The notes: generated by a model not told the origin, from the letters alone. DNA of 22,657 bases from Aphodosoma sp045126975 (GCA_045126975.1 JBGVPL010000048.1:1-22657); one strand, 5' to 3'. Shown: positions 1 through 6,032, counted from the first letter of the stretch. A program made the numbers and translations.

Positions 1-97
1 GGCGTCGAAGACGTCAAACTATGCTTAACTGCGGGTGACCGAAGGGAACCTGCAGTAAGCAATCCTCCCCCTAATCTCGTCCCCGAAGGGGGCGAAC
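1..97 (+). repeat. Three-part palindromic repeat, copy A (REP-like)
   Basis: Three pieces follow each other. At 1-15 is a small palindrome, ggcgtc-gaa-gacgtc. At 20-54 is a core, atgcttaactgcggg followed by gaccgaagggaacctgca, which can fold imperfectly through its GCGG/CCTGC ends. At 78-97 is a terminal hairpin, cgtccccgaagggggcgaac. The same three pieces in the same order recur inverted at 573-674 and 7809-7912 and direct at 747-842. The terminal hairpin ends 11 bases beyond the transposase stop codon. Confidence 0.85.
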
Positions 98-107
98 ACA
101 TAAAACA

Positions 108-560
108 TTAATCAACCATAAAATACTTCATATCAACCTCAACCCCCGACTCTCGCAACATCTCCAACAACTCATCTCTGAAACTAACCTTTTTATGATG
201 TCCTTTCTGATTTTTTATATAATTAATTATAGTATCTTTTTCGTTATAAGAATATGTCAATGCGCAATACGATTTAGCCCATCCATCGAATTTAGGGAAA
301 CTATCTTTATTCTCTTTCAAATACACACTTGTTGACGTCTTTAAGTCTCTAACAAAATCCGCAATAGCAACAGTTGCAGGCAATTGAACTAATAAATGTA
401 TATGGTCTGGCATACCCCCTATACGATACAGCACTCCATCCTTATGCTTGATAACACCCCAAATATAACGATATAACATCTCCTCCTTTTCTATCGGAAT
501 AACAGACACGCTATTTTTAGGTCGAAACACTATATGGTACAAAAGATTAATATATGCCAT
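108..560 (-). CDS. REP-associated tyrosine transposase (RAYT), IS200/IS605-like Y1 family
   Basis: A 150-residue single-domain Y1 transposase. Such enzymes nick and rejoin single-stranded DNA at hairpins using one tyrosine. The family signs are visible: an N-terminal YHIVF strand, the metal-binding HUH pair His53 and His55 in PDHIHLLV, and the likely catalytic Tyr114 in INYIKNQKGHHKK. I chose the ATG at 560 because family members begin with this strand. A longer reading frame runs to 608, but it would translate through the terminal hairpin of the flanking repeat. There is no accessory TnpB. The gene lies exactly between inverted copies of a palindromic repeat (1-97 and 573-674), the arrangement known for RAYTs that mobilise REP sequences. 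Its closer relationship to RAYTs than to classical IS200 rests on this context and is inferred. Confidence 0.88.
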   Translation of the reverse strand: MAYINLLYHIVFRPKNSVSVIPIEKEEMLYRYIWGVIKHKDGVLYRIGGMPDHIHLLVQLPATVAIADFVRDLKTSTSVYLKENKDSFPKFDGWAKSYCALTYSYNEKDTIINYIKNQKGHHKKVSFRDELLEMLRESGVEVDMKYFMVD

Positions 561-572
561 AACATCCGTTTT

Positions 573-674
573 GTTCGCCCCCTTCAGGGACGCTACCATT
601 AAATTCATCTCAACCGCAGGTTCCTTCGCTCCGCTCAGTCACCAGCGGTTAAGCATAATTTGCCCTCTTCGAGG
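573..674 (-). repeat. Three-part palindromic repeat, copy C, inverted relative to copy A
   Basis: Read on the minus strand it holds the palindrome cctc-gaa-gagg (664-674), the core atgcttaaccgc with aacctgcgg (about 612-657), and the terminal hairpin cgtccctgaagggggcgaac (573-592). The terminal hairpin lies 12 bases upstream of the transposase start codon. With copy A it encloses the transposase gene symmetrically. Confidence 0.85.
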
Positions 675-702
675 ACTATATACATTAGATTTATATCGAA
701 CC

Positions 703-842
703 CATTAACCGCGGATGACCGAGCGTAGAAAGTCAACCTGCGGAATGGCATCGAAGATGCCAAACCATGCTTAACCGCGGGAGACCGAAGGGAACCTGCG
801 GATAGCAACTCTCCCTCCCCATCGTCCCCAAAGGGGGCGAAC
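703..842 (+). repeat. Palindromic repeat: partial copy plus full copy B
   Basis: A partial core (703-743, cattaaccgcgg to aacctgcgg) is followed directly by a full element. The full element has a perfect palindrome ggcatc-gaa-gatgcc at 747-761, a core at about 766-801, and a terminal hairpin cgtccccaaagggggcgaac at 823-842. Both are in the same orientation as copy A. The element stops about 30 bases before the 3' end of hydE. These repeats account for the whole gap between the transposase repeat unit and hydE; I see no gene there. Confidence 0.82.
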
Positions 843-872
843 ATAAAACCTATACTTCTGTAAAACAAAACA

Positions 873-1889
873 TCAACTCAAAAAATACCCAAGTCGCCTT
901 AATTGCTCCTCTATCGCACGACGGCTCTCCGCCGCCTCCAAATCCATACATATCTTATTGTCATACAGCGCATATTTCTTCCGTTGCGATACAGGCGACA
1001 GGTTAGGCATCACCACATTAGCCCCTGCCATAATCCCCTGTTCGCGCCCATCTCCAGCCAACGTACCCAATGACGTCGTAGCCGGAATATTCGCCGTAGG
1101 ATGCATCAAACGCAATATCGCTATCAACCTCAGTGTCAACTCCACCGACCCATTCTTGCACTCCGCAAACGGCGTATCCCTATGACTCACAAATGGTCCA
1201 ATACCAATCATCTGAGGCTGCAACTTCTCAATAAATCTCAAATCCCCCACCAAGTCATCCACCGTCTGATACGGACTACCCACCATCATCCCCGTACCCG
1301 TCTCATATCCAATCCGTTTCAACGTCTGCAAACACCGCATCCTATTCTCATACGACATCCCTTCTGGATGCAAACGCCCATAATGCACCTCATTCGCAGT
1401 CTCATGCCTCAACAAATATCTATCCGCTCCAGCCGCAAACCATCGTTCGTAATCCTCATCTGGTCGCTCACCCAACGACAACGTAATCGCCTTCTCTGGC
1501 CAACGTCTACGAATCTCCTTCACCACCATCTCGACCCACTCCGTCGTATGACGCACATCCTCACCGCCCTGCAATACAAATGTCTTAAAACCAAGCAAAT
1601 CTCCCTGTTCACAACACTCCCATATCTCCTCTGCCGACAGTCTATATCTCTCCACCGACGCATTACCCGCACGAATACCACAATAATAACAATTATTCTT
1701 GCAATAGTTCGAAATCTCAATCAACCCACGCGCTTTTACCTCACGCCCAAAATTCTCCACTGCCACCTCTTGCGCCTGACGTTTCAACTCCTTCACCAAC
1801 TCATTATCAGCCGACAACAACAACTCTCGCAACTCAGCATCCGCCAAGCTACGCTCCCTCCGCAATATATCAATAACATTCTCTTTCAC
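873..1889 (-). CDS. hydE: [FeFe]-hydrogenase H-cluster maturation radical SAM protein HydE
   Basis: HydE is a cytoplasmic radical SAM enzyme that, with HydF and HydG, builds the diiron subcluster of [FeFe] hydrogenase. The [4Fe-4S]-SAM cluster motif is CKNNCYYC (CX3CX2C, near residues 63-70 from the start used here), in the HydE-like setting RGLIEISNYC...GIRAGN. Downstream are the expected barrel motifs LQGGED, LSLGERP, the RHETANEVHYGRLHP segment and the conserved end GANVVMPNLSP. The length of about 338 residues suits a complete protein. The open frame extends to a GTG at 1895, but the minus-strand promoter element TAACTTTG occupies 1902-1895, so I prefer the GTG at 1889. No hydF, hydG or hydrogenase gene lies in the window, so partners must be elsewhere. 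BioB and PylB are distant relatives; the specific motifs favour HydE. Confidence 0.93.
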   Translation of the reverse strand: MKENVIDILRRERSLADAELRELLLSADNELVKELKRQAQEVAVENFGREVKARGLIEISNYCKNNCYYCGIRAGNASVERYRLSAEEIWECCEQGDLLGFKTFVLQGGEDVRHTTEWVEMVVKEIRRRWPEKAITLSLGERPDEDYERWFAAGADRYLLRHETANEVHYGRLHPEGMSYENRMRCLQTLKRIGYETGTGMMVGSPYQTVDDLVGDLRFIEKLQPQMIGIGPFVSHRDTPFAECKNGSVELTLRLIAILRLMHPTANIPATTSLGTLAGDGREQGIMAGANVVMPNLSPVSQRKKYALYDNKICMDLEAAESRRAIEEQLRRLGYFLS

Positions 1890-1894
1890 GACCA

Positions 1895-1902
1895 CAAAGT
1901 TA
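1895..1902 (-). promoter_or_regulatory. Promoter -7 element of hydE (TAACTTTG)
   Basis: The plus strand reads CAAAGTTA, which is TAACTTTG on the minus strand and an exact match to the Bacteroidetes TAnnTTTG element. No clear upstream TTTG is seen at the usual distance. The expected transcription start lies only a few bases before the GTG at 1889, so the leader would be almost absent. Confidence 0.7.
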
Positions 1903-1947
1903 CAAAAAATTATCGAAAATCTTCTATTAAAAACAAATAAAAATAGT

Positions 1948-1955
1948 TAACTTTG
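1948..1955 (+). promoter_or_regulatory. Promoter -7 element of dinB (TAACTTTG)
   Basis: TAACTTTG lies 9 bases before the dinB ATG at 1965, implying a leader of roughly 5-7 bases. It sits back-to-back with the hydE promoter, about 45 bases apart. No convincing -33 TTTG is present. Confidence 0.72.
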
Positions 1956-1964
1956 CACGTAAAT

Positions 1965-3137
1965 ATGCACCGCAAAATCATACATATCGACATGGACGCC
2001 TTCTATGCCTCGGTTGAGCAGCGCGACAACCCTGAGTTGCAAGGCAAACCCATTGCTGTAGGCCACGGCGATGTGCGCGGTGTCGTGTCTGCGGCCAGCT
2101 ACGAGGCGCGCCGTTTCGGTGTCCGTTCTGCGATGTCATCCATCAAAGCCCAACGCCTCTGCCCCGACCTCATCTTCGTGCCTGGACGCATGGAAGTCTA
2201 CAAAGAGGTCTCTGCCCAAATCCACGAAATCTTCCACTCCTACACCGACCTCGTCGAGCCTATCTCGCTTGACGAAGCCTTCCTCGATGTAACCCACAAC
2301 AAGCCGGGCATCGAACTTGCTGTTGATATTGCCCGTGAAATCAAACAACGCATCCGCACCGAACTCAACCTCGTTGCCTCTGCTGGAGTCTCTTACAACA
2401 AATTCCTCGCCAAAGTCGCATCCGACTATCGCAAGCCCGATGGTCTCTGCGTCATCCACCCCGACAAAGCCCTCGACTTCATCGAAACTCTTGACATAGA
2501 GCAATTTTGGGGCGTTGGCGCAGTCTCAGCACGCAAATTCCGCCAACTCGGCATCCACACAGGCAAGCACCTCCGTCAATGCTCTCTCGCTATGCTCACT
2601 CGCCAATTCGGCAAGATGGGACAAACCTACTACGACTTCGCTCGTGGCATCGACCTACGCCCCGTCGAAGCCGTATATATCCGTAAATCAATTGGTTGCG
2701 AGCACACCCTCGAACGCGACGTCTGCCGTACCTCATCTGTCATCATCGAACTCTATCATGTCGTAACCGAACTCGTCGAACGCCTTTCTCGCAAACAATT
2801 CAAAGGCAACACCCTCACACTCAAAATCAAATTTCACGACTTCACCCAACTCTCTCGCAGTCACACCCATACCTCACCTCTCACCGACCTCAAAACCATA
2901 CTACCCCTCGCCAAACAACTCCTCAAAAAAATCGATTACCACAACCGCCCAATCCGCCTCATAGGTCTCTCCGTCTCAAACAACTCCTCTCACGAACAAT
3001 CCTTAACGGATTGTCCCCCTGTTTTAGAGGGACAAGAGCGTAGCTCGGAGGGGGTTAATCACAAAAAACAAAACACCCCAAATCCCCAACTTGACCTTCC
3101 ATTCCCCACACTCGATGAAACTTCCAAAAACAAATAA
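1965..3137 (+). CDS. dinB: DNA polymerase IV (Y-family), with repeat-derived C-terminal insert
   Basis: This Y-family lesion-bypass polymerase has 390 residues from the ATG at 1965. An upstream in-frame TTG at 1953 lies inside the promoter and is rejected. The catalytic site is visible: IHIDMDAFYASVE with Asp9 and Asp11, steric-gate Phe13, and SLDEAF with Asp103 and Glu104. The thumb/helix-hairpin-helix part (about 165-225) includes FWGVGAVSARK, and the little-finger domain (about 240-340) begins with SIGCEHTLERDV. The protein ends with QLDLPF (375-380), which fits the beta-clamp binding motif. Between the little finger (GLSVSNNS) and this motif lie about 33 extra residues encoded by a palindromic repeat (see 3003-3058). 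Members usually pass from little finger to clamp motif through a short acidic linker, so activity and clamp binding are probably kept. A role in SOS or translesion synthesis is inferred from the family. Confidence 0.95.
   Translation: MHRKIIHIDMDAFYASVEQRDNPELQGKPIAVGHGDVRGVVSAASYEARRFGVRSAMSSIKAQRLCPDLIFVPGRMEVYKEVSAQIHEIFHSYTDLVEPISLDEAFLDVTHNKPGIELAVDIAREIKQRIRTELNLVASAGVSYNKFLAKVASDYRKPDGLCVIHPDKALDFIETLDIEQFWGVGAVSARKFRQLGIHTGKHLRQCSLAMLTRQFGKMGQTYYDFARGIDLRPVEAVYIRKSIGCEHTLERDVCRTSSVIIELYHVVTELVERLSRKQFKGNTLTLKIKFHDFTQLSRSHTHTSPLTDLKTILPLAKQLLKKIDYHNRPIRLIGLSVSNNSSHEQSLTDCPPVLEGQERSSEGVNHKKQNTPNPQLDLPFPTLDETSKNK
3003..3058 (+). repeat. Palindromic repeat element embedded in the dinB coding sequence
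   Basis: The element is bounded by ttaac (3003-3007) and gttaa (3054-3058). Inside are tgtccccct-gttttag-agggaca (3012-3034), a small stem gagc-gta-gctc (3036-3046) and ggaggggg. The same framework, tcccyctgttttag, then a short GC palindrome, then ggagggggttaa, recurs at 17354-17396 in another coding gene. It adds residues such as SLTDCPPVLEGQERSSEGVN to DinB without breaking the frame. Confidence 0.72.
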
Positions 3138-3367
3138 CGTATTCTATTCCTTATACAAAATTGCAAAAATTATTTCACCCAACAAGTTATAAAAACATAC
3201 TCTTTTCTACAAAATTATATATTTACTACAATCAATTACCTATATAAACACACATAATATTCAGCAAATACTACTACTGATTATCAATATAATAACCATA
3301 TAAATATATATAATTTTTCAATTTAAAACCACCTATCAAAAAAACAATACGAATTATATATACAAAA
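3138..3367. other. AT-rich intergenic region, no gene seen
   Basis: Between dinB and the promoter of the lipoprotein operon, the sequence is strongly AT-rich with no open frame of note, no recognisable RNA and no clear terminator hairpin. Confidence 0.6.
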
Positions 3368-3399
3368 TTTGGAAATCTAAAAATAAACTTTTAACTTTG
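3368..3399 (+). promoter_or_regulatory. Canonical Bacteroidetes promoter of the lipoprotein/radical SAM operon
   Basis: TTTG at 3368-3371, a 20-base spacer, then TAACTTTG at 3392-3399. Both boxes and the spacing match the Bacteroides -33/-7 consensus. The first start codon follows at 3428, leaving a leader of about 25 bases. No other full promoter was seen before the six genes end at 7133. Confidence 0.85.
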
Positions 3400-3427
3400 T
3401 CTCAAGAAAATAAAAAAATCTCTAAAC

Positions 3428-3709
3428 ATGAAAACTGCATTAAAAACACTCGGACTACTCTTAATCGTAACAATGATTATGTTGTCATGCGAATCTATTC
3501 CTGGACCTAATCGCGAGATACAAGAACCGAACACTTGGCAACCACAAGTAAACCCCGATTTCTATAAACTACACCACATCCGACCAACCAAACCAATCCG
3601 CATTCCAGATACAATGACAGTCATAATGAAACACACTATTTTAGAAAACCCATTAGACACAACACATAGCAACACTCAAGACTCTATACCACAAAAAAAT
3701 GAAGAATAA
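3428..3709 (+). CDS. Small putative lipoprotein, first gene of the operon
   Basis: This 93-residue protein has a lipoprotein-type signal peptide: Lys2, a hydrophobic stretch (about 8-19) and Cys21 in IMLSC, followed by ESIPGPN. After the cysteine it is proline- and threonine-rich, with no recognised domain, and it ends in a polar acidic tail (QKNEE). It differs from the three downstream lipoproteins: it has no GRVEN-type beta domain. It is the first gene after the strong promoter at 3368 and lies 40 bases before the next gene, so it is probably co-transcribed with the radical SAM system. The lipobox serine at -1 is acceptable in this phylum. Function is unknown; a partner or third substrate of the downstream enzyme is only a guess. 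Confidence 0.72.
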   Translation: MKTALKTLGLLLIVTMIMLSCESIPGPNREIQEPNTWQPQVNPDFYKLHHIRPTKPIRIPDTMTVIMKHTILENPLDTTHSNTQDSIPQKNEE

Positions 3710-3749
3710 AAATTATCTATAACCTATAATCTATAACCCGTAATCAACC

Positions 3750-4133
3750 ATGAGCACTATCAGACATCTATACGGCAAAGCCCTCCGTTGGCTACTTGGT
3801 ACGCTTGGAGTTACCTCTATCGCATTCGTATTTCAAGCATGCTATGCCCCATACTACAGCGACGATTACGCTCGCTGTATCAATGGCGAAGTGCTCTCTG
3901 CCACAACCAATAAACCTATCAAAGGCATACGAATCACAGGCAACGACCAACCCGGCTATGTCGAAACCGACAGTGCAGGCACATTCCACATCCACCTTCC
4001 TATCTCGCGCGACTACAACATCCGCCTCGAAGACCAATCCGACTCCCTCCGCGCCTATCTCCCTAAAGACACCATAATCCCCGACTCCCTCTACCATGGC
4101 GAGAAAATCATCATCTACCTCAACCAAGAATAA
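3750..4133 (+). CDS. Radical SAM-associated putative lipoprotein (paralogue 1)
   Basis: A 127-residue putative lipoprotein. The long basic N-region (MSTIRHLYGKALR), hydrophobic core (14-29) and lipobox FQAC place the lipid anchor at Cys31. Just after comes YAPYY, then a small beta-rich domain: CINGEVLSATTNKPIKGIRITG, then ETDSAGTFHIHLP, then an end strand KIIIYLNQE. The 'G.V...T.KPI.GI.I' and 'T...G.F.I' pattern resembles carboxypeptidase-regulatory-like or transthyretin-like folds. The two lipoproteins at 4897 and 5374 share this plan: unusual long N-region, cysteine at 28-31, a Tyr-(Gly/Ala)-x-Pro-like patch, then the domain. I recall the NCBI family 'putative lipoprotein, rSAM/lipoprotein system' with this layout. 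This copy is the most divergent and has no acidic-Asn tail. Likely a substrate or partner of the enzyme at 6033, which is inferred from context. Confidence 0.78.
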   Translation: MSTIRHLYGKALRWLLGTLGVTSIAFVFQACYAPYYSDDYARCINGEVLSATTNKPIKGIRITGNDQPGYVETDSAGTFHIHLPISRDYNIRLEDQSDSLRAYLPKDTIIPDSLYHGEKIIIYLNQE

Positions 4134-4162
4134 TTAAAAAGACAAAATAACAGAATAACGAA

Positions 4163-4196
4163 AAATTATGTCCTTATGTCATTCTGTCTAAAAATA
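4163..4196 (+). repeat. 34-base direct repeat, copy 1
   Basis: The 34 bases here are identical to those at 5995-6028; the key words are ttatgtccttatgtc and attctgtctaaaaata. This copy ends 14 bases before the barrel-protein start codon at 4211. A weak inverted repeat links agaataac just upstream (from about 4152) with gtcattct inside it. Confidence 0.85.
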
Positions 4197-4210
4197 ATAA
4201 ATCAAACGCC

Positions 4211-4843
4211 ATGAAAAAACTAATCTCACTAACAATAATACTTCTTTGCACTCTCACGGCATACTCCGAAACTGCAGAGACTCGCAAAGAAAACCCTCAC
4301 CAAATACGCATCGGTATAGCCGACGACCTATTCTTGCGTGGACTTGAATCGCCAACAAACAACAACCTATCACTCCCTTCCACACAAGAGGGTTATCGCA
4401 TAACAGGCTTCGACGAACACAACTATCGCAGCACTGGTCACCTTTATGTAGAATATCTCTATCGCATCAACCACTGGCTCGCAGTAGGCGCAAACTTCGA
4501 CACGCGCACTTCGCTCTGGCAACGAACCGACTACTCTATCTGCCCACTCGAAAGCAGAGTAAACACACAAAACCACAACGCCATAGGCTTAACGCTTAAG
4601 CCTACCGTGCGCTTCACCTATTACGATACCCCTTACGCAAGTTTCTATGCCTCAGTGGGTATAGGCGCACAAATGCAGATGTTCGACAACACAATCGATG
4701 CTATATATCCCATGCTCGACCTATGTTATTTAGGCATCTCGCTCGGCAAAAACCATTGGTTCTGCGACCTCGAACTCGGCGTCGCCCCTGTGCCCTACTT
4801 CCTCGACCGCCTCTTCCGCTTCAGCGTCGGCTACAGATTTTAA
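4211..4843 (+). CDS. Putative outer-membrane beta-barrel protein in the radical SAM/lipoprotein operon
   Basis: This 210-residue protein starts with a signal peptide (MKKLISLTIILLCTLTAYS, cleavage near residue 19). The mature part has alternating hydrophobic and aromatic strands such as HLYVEYLYRINHWLAVGANF, VRFTYYDTPYASFYASVGIG and the closing RFSVGYRF. The terminal phenylalanine is typical for proteins inserted by the BAM complex. There is no recognised catalytic motif. The size suits an 8-stranded barrel. It lies between the first and second of the related lipoproteins, with 77 and 53 base gaps, so it is probably part of the same transcript. It may anchor or export the lipoproteins, or be an unrelated passenger; the sequence does not decide. 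Confidence 0.75.
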   Translation: MKKLISLTIILLCTLTAYSETAETRKENPHQIRIGIADDLFLRGLESPTNNNLSLPSTQEGYRITGFDEHNYRSTGHLYVEYLYRINHWLAVGANFDTRTSLWQRTDYSICPLESRVNTQNHNAIGLTLKPTVRFTYYDTPYASFYASVGIGAQMQMFDNTIDAIYPMLDLCYLGISLGKNHWFCDLELGVAPVPYFLDRLFRFSVGYRF

Positions 4844-4849
4844 AATAGA

Positions 4850-4880
4850 GTACAGATAACAGATAACAGAGTACAAAATA
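4850..4880 (+). repeat. Quasi-tandem word repeat (ACAGATA/ACAGAGTAC)
   Basis: The gap before the gene at 4897 reads agagtacagataacagataacagagtac, a short imperfect tandem of 'acagata(ac)' and 'agagtac'. The same words, inverted, occur inside the coding gene at about 17397-17445. It has no visible promoter or terminator role. Confidence 0.6.
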
Positions 4881-4896
4881 ATAAAATATAACGACT

Positions 4897-5361
4897 ATGA
4901 AAAAGCTAAATCGCTCTATTTTACGCAAAATAAATTACTGCATTGGATTTATACTTTCACTATTTGGAATGACTATATTCGCATCTTGCGAATATGGATG
5001 CCCTCCTATTCAATGCGAATATGGCACTCCATCTGCCGATTTCCACATCTCAGGACGAGTAGAAAACAACTTAGGCAAAAGCATTGAGGGCATAAAAATA
5101 TCTGTTTATAACCCACAAAATTCATTGGATACAACCAGTGCTGATGGCTCATTCAAAATAGATCTCTATGGCCATTGGCCAGAAGAAAAAATCACACTAT
5201 TTGCTAGCGACATTGACTCCACCGAAAATGGGCATTACAAAACTGACACTATTTACATCTCCCCTAATTATGAAAGAGATCCAAACAATAGTTGGAATCA
5301 AATTGCCAATATCGACAATGTAGTCATCACCCTCGAAGAAAAGAAAGAAAACAACAATTAA
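4897..5361 (+). CDS. Radical SAM-associated putative lipoprotein (paralogue 2)
   Basis: A 154-residue putative lipoprotein. The basic N-region MKKLNRSILRKINY is followed by a hydrophobic stretch (15-29) and the lipobox FASC with Cys31. After the anchor, CEYG occurs twice, at 31-34 and 40-43 around CPPIQ, then GTPSADF. The folded part starts FHISGRVENNLGKSIEGIKISV and continues with DTTSADGSFKIDLYG and ITLFASDIDSTENGHYKTDTIYI. The last strand VVITLEE leads to a Lys/Glu/Asn tail. ISGRVEN, DIDSTENGHYKTDTI and the VTLEE end are shared with the neighbour at 5374, which shows recent duplication. Family assignment to the rSAM/lipoprotein system rests on architecture plus the radical SAM gene nearby. 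Localisation would be the periplasmic or outer face of a membrane. Confidence 0.85.
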   Translation: MKKLNRSILRKINYCIGFILSLFGMTIFASCEYGCPPIQCEYGTPSADFHISGRVENNLGKSIEGIKISVYNPQNSLDTTSADGSFKIDLYGHWPEEKITLFASDIDSTENGHYKTDTIYISPNYERDPNNSWNQIANIDNVVITLEEKKENNN

Positions 5362-5373
5362 AACTATACCGCC

Positions 5374-5922
5374 ATGAAAAAGATTAAGAAAACCTATTTC
5401 AGCATAATCAATAAGATTATCGCAATAATCGCAGCATTTACAGGACTTCAGGCTTGTGGCATATCTATCACTCCTGGATATGCACCACCAGCCCCGCTCC
5501 CTCTTGCCGAATTTTCTATTTCAGGTAGAGTAGAAAATCGACTTAATGGTCCTATCCCTTTTGTACAAATAGATATTGAAACAGAAAAAGATTTAACAAA
5601 CGAAAATAAAGAAAACAAAGAACTTCCTCTTAGATATGATTGCGACGAATTAGGAAATTTCAACATACGATATCAATTCAACGAATCTTCTTTTAAATTT
5701 TATGATGGACATCAATTTTATCCTCCACAAAAAATTGCTTTAATATTTCAAGATGTGGACGGCGATGAATACGGCTATTTCAAATCAGACACTATTATGG
5801 TACCGTTAGAATTTAAACAAGATTCTACATCTTTCCCTTATGGAGTAGCCACAATTACCGACTTAATTGTAACCCTCGAAGAAAAAGAACAAAATAACAA
5901 CGAAGAAAACGACAATGAATAA
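5374..5922 (+). CDS. Radical SAM-associated putative lipoprotein (paralogue 3)
   Basis: A 182-residue putative lipoprotein, 12 bases after its paralogue at 4897. The N-region MKKIKKTYFSIINK and hydrophobic core (15-26) lead to Cys28 in LQAC. The linker ITPGYAPPAPLPLAEF keeps the Tyr-Ala-Pro patch seen in the sister proteins. The beta domain begins FSISGRVENRLNGPIPFVQIDIE and continues with DELGNFNIRY, the segment DVDGDEYGYFKSDTIMVPLEF and the end IVTLEEKEQ. The DVD-x-(D/E)-x-GY-x-K-(S/T)-DTI block is nearly the same as in paralogue 2 and may bind a metal, which is inferred from its acidic residues. The tail is Asn/Glu-rich (NNNEENDNE). It is probably a substrate or structural partner of the radical SAM enzyme. 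Confidence 0.86.
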   Translation: MKKIKKTYFSIINKIIAIIAAFTGLQACGISITPGYAPPAPLPLAEFSISGRVENRLNGPIPFVQIDIETEKDLTNENKENKELPLRYDCDELGNFNIRYQFNESSFKFYDGHQFYPPQKIALIFQDVDGDEYGYFKSDTIMVPLEFKQDSTSFPYGVATITDLIVTLEEKEQNNNEENDNE

Positions 5923-5932
5923 ATTTTATTCT

Positions 5933-5989
5933 CCCACAAATTGCACAAATAATCACAAATAAATTCGTGGAATTTGTGAAATTTGTGGG
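5933..5989 (+). repeat. Long imperfect hairpin between the lipoproteins and the radical SAM gene
   Basis: Arms at 5933-5949 (cccacaaattgcacaaa) and 5973-5989 (tttgtgaaatttgtggg) pair at 16 of 17 positions, and the inner tcac/gtgg can add pairs. There is no T-run after it, so it is not a standard terminator. It could be a transcript-stabilising or processing hairpin, or a dispersed repeat. It lies just before the second copy of the 34-base repeat. Confidence 0.75.
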
Positions 5990-5994
5990 CAAAG

Positions 5995-6028
5995 AAATTA
6001 TGTCCTTATGTCATTCTGTCTAAAAATA
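5995..6028 (+). repeat. 34-base direct repeat, copy 2
   Basis: Identical to 4163-4196. This copy ends 4 bases before the radical SAM start codon, so its end would include any ribosome-contact region of that gene. Confidence 0.85.
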
Positions 6029-6032
6029 CAAT

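Noticed and set aside
1..842. CRISPR array suggested by several repeat units close together
   Set aside because: Units are inverted and direct, structured in three parts, and of irregular spacing around a transposase. There are no uniform spacers or cas genes.
635..868. Open frame of 77 codons on the minus strand
   Set aside because: It lies wholly inside the palindromic repeats at 612-842, and its translation follows repeat words. No family features.
1101..1940. Open frame of 279 codons on the plus strand, antisense to hydE
   Set aside because: Its His/Arg/Thr-rich translation has no motif and is a shadow of the strongly supported hydE frame.
5933..5989. Hairpin considered as a rho-independent terminator
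   Set aside because: No T-run follows the stem on the plus strand, and the radical SAM gene follows in the same direction without a new promoter of full quality.
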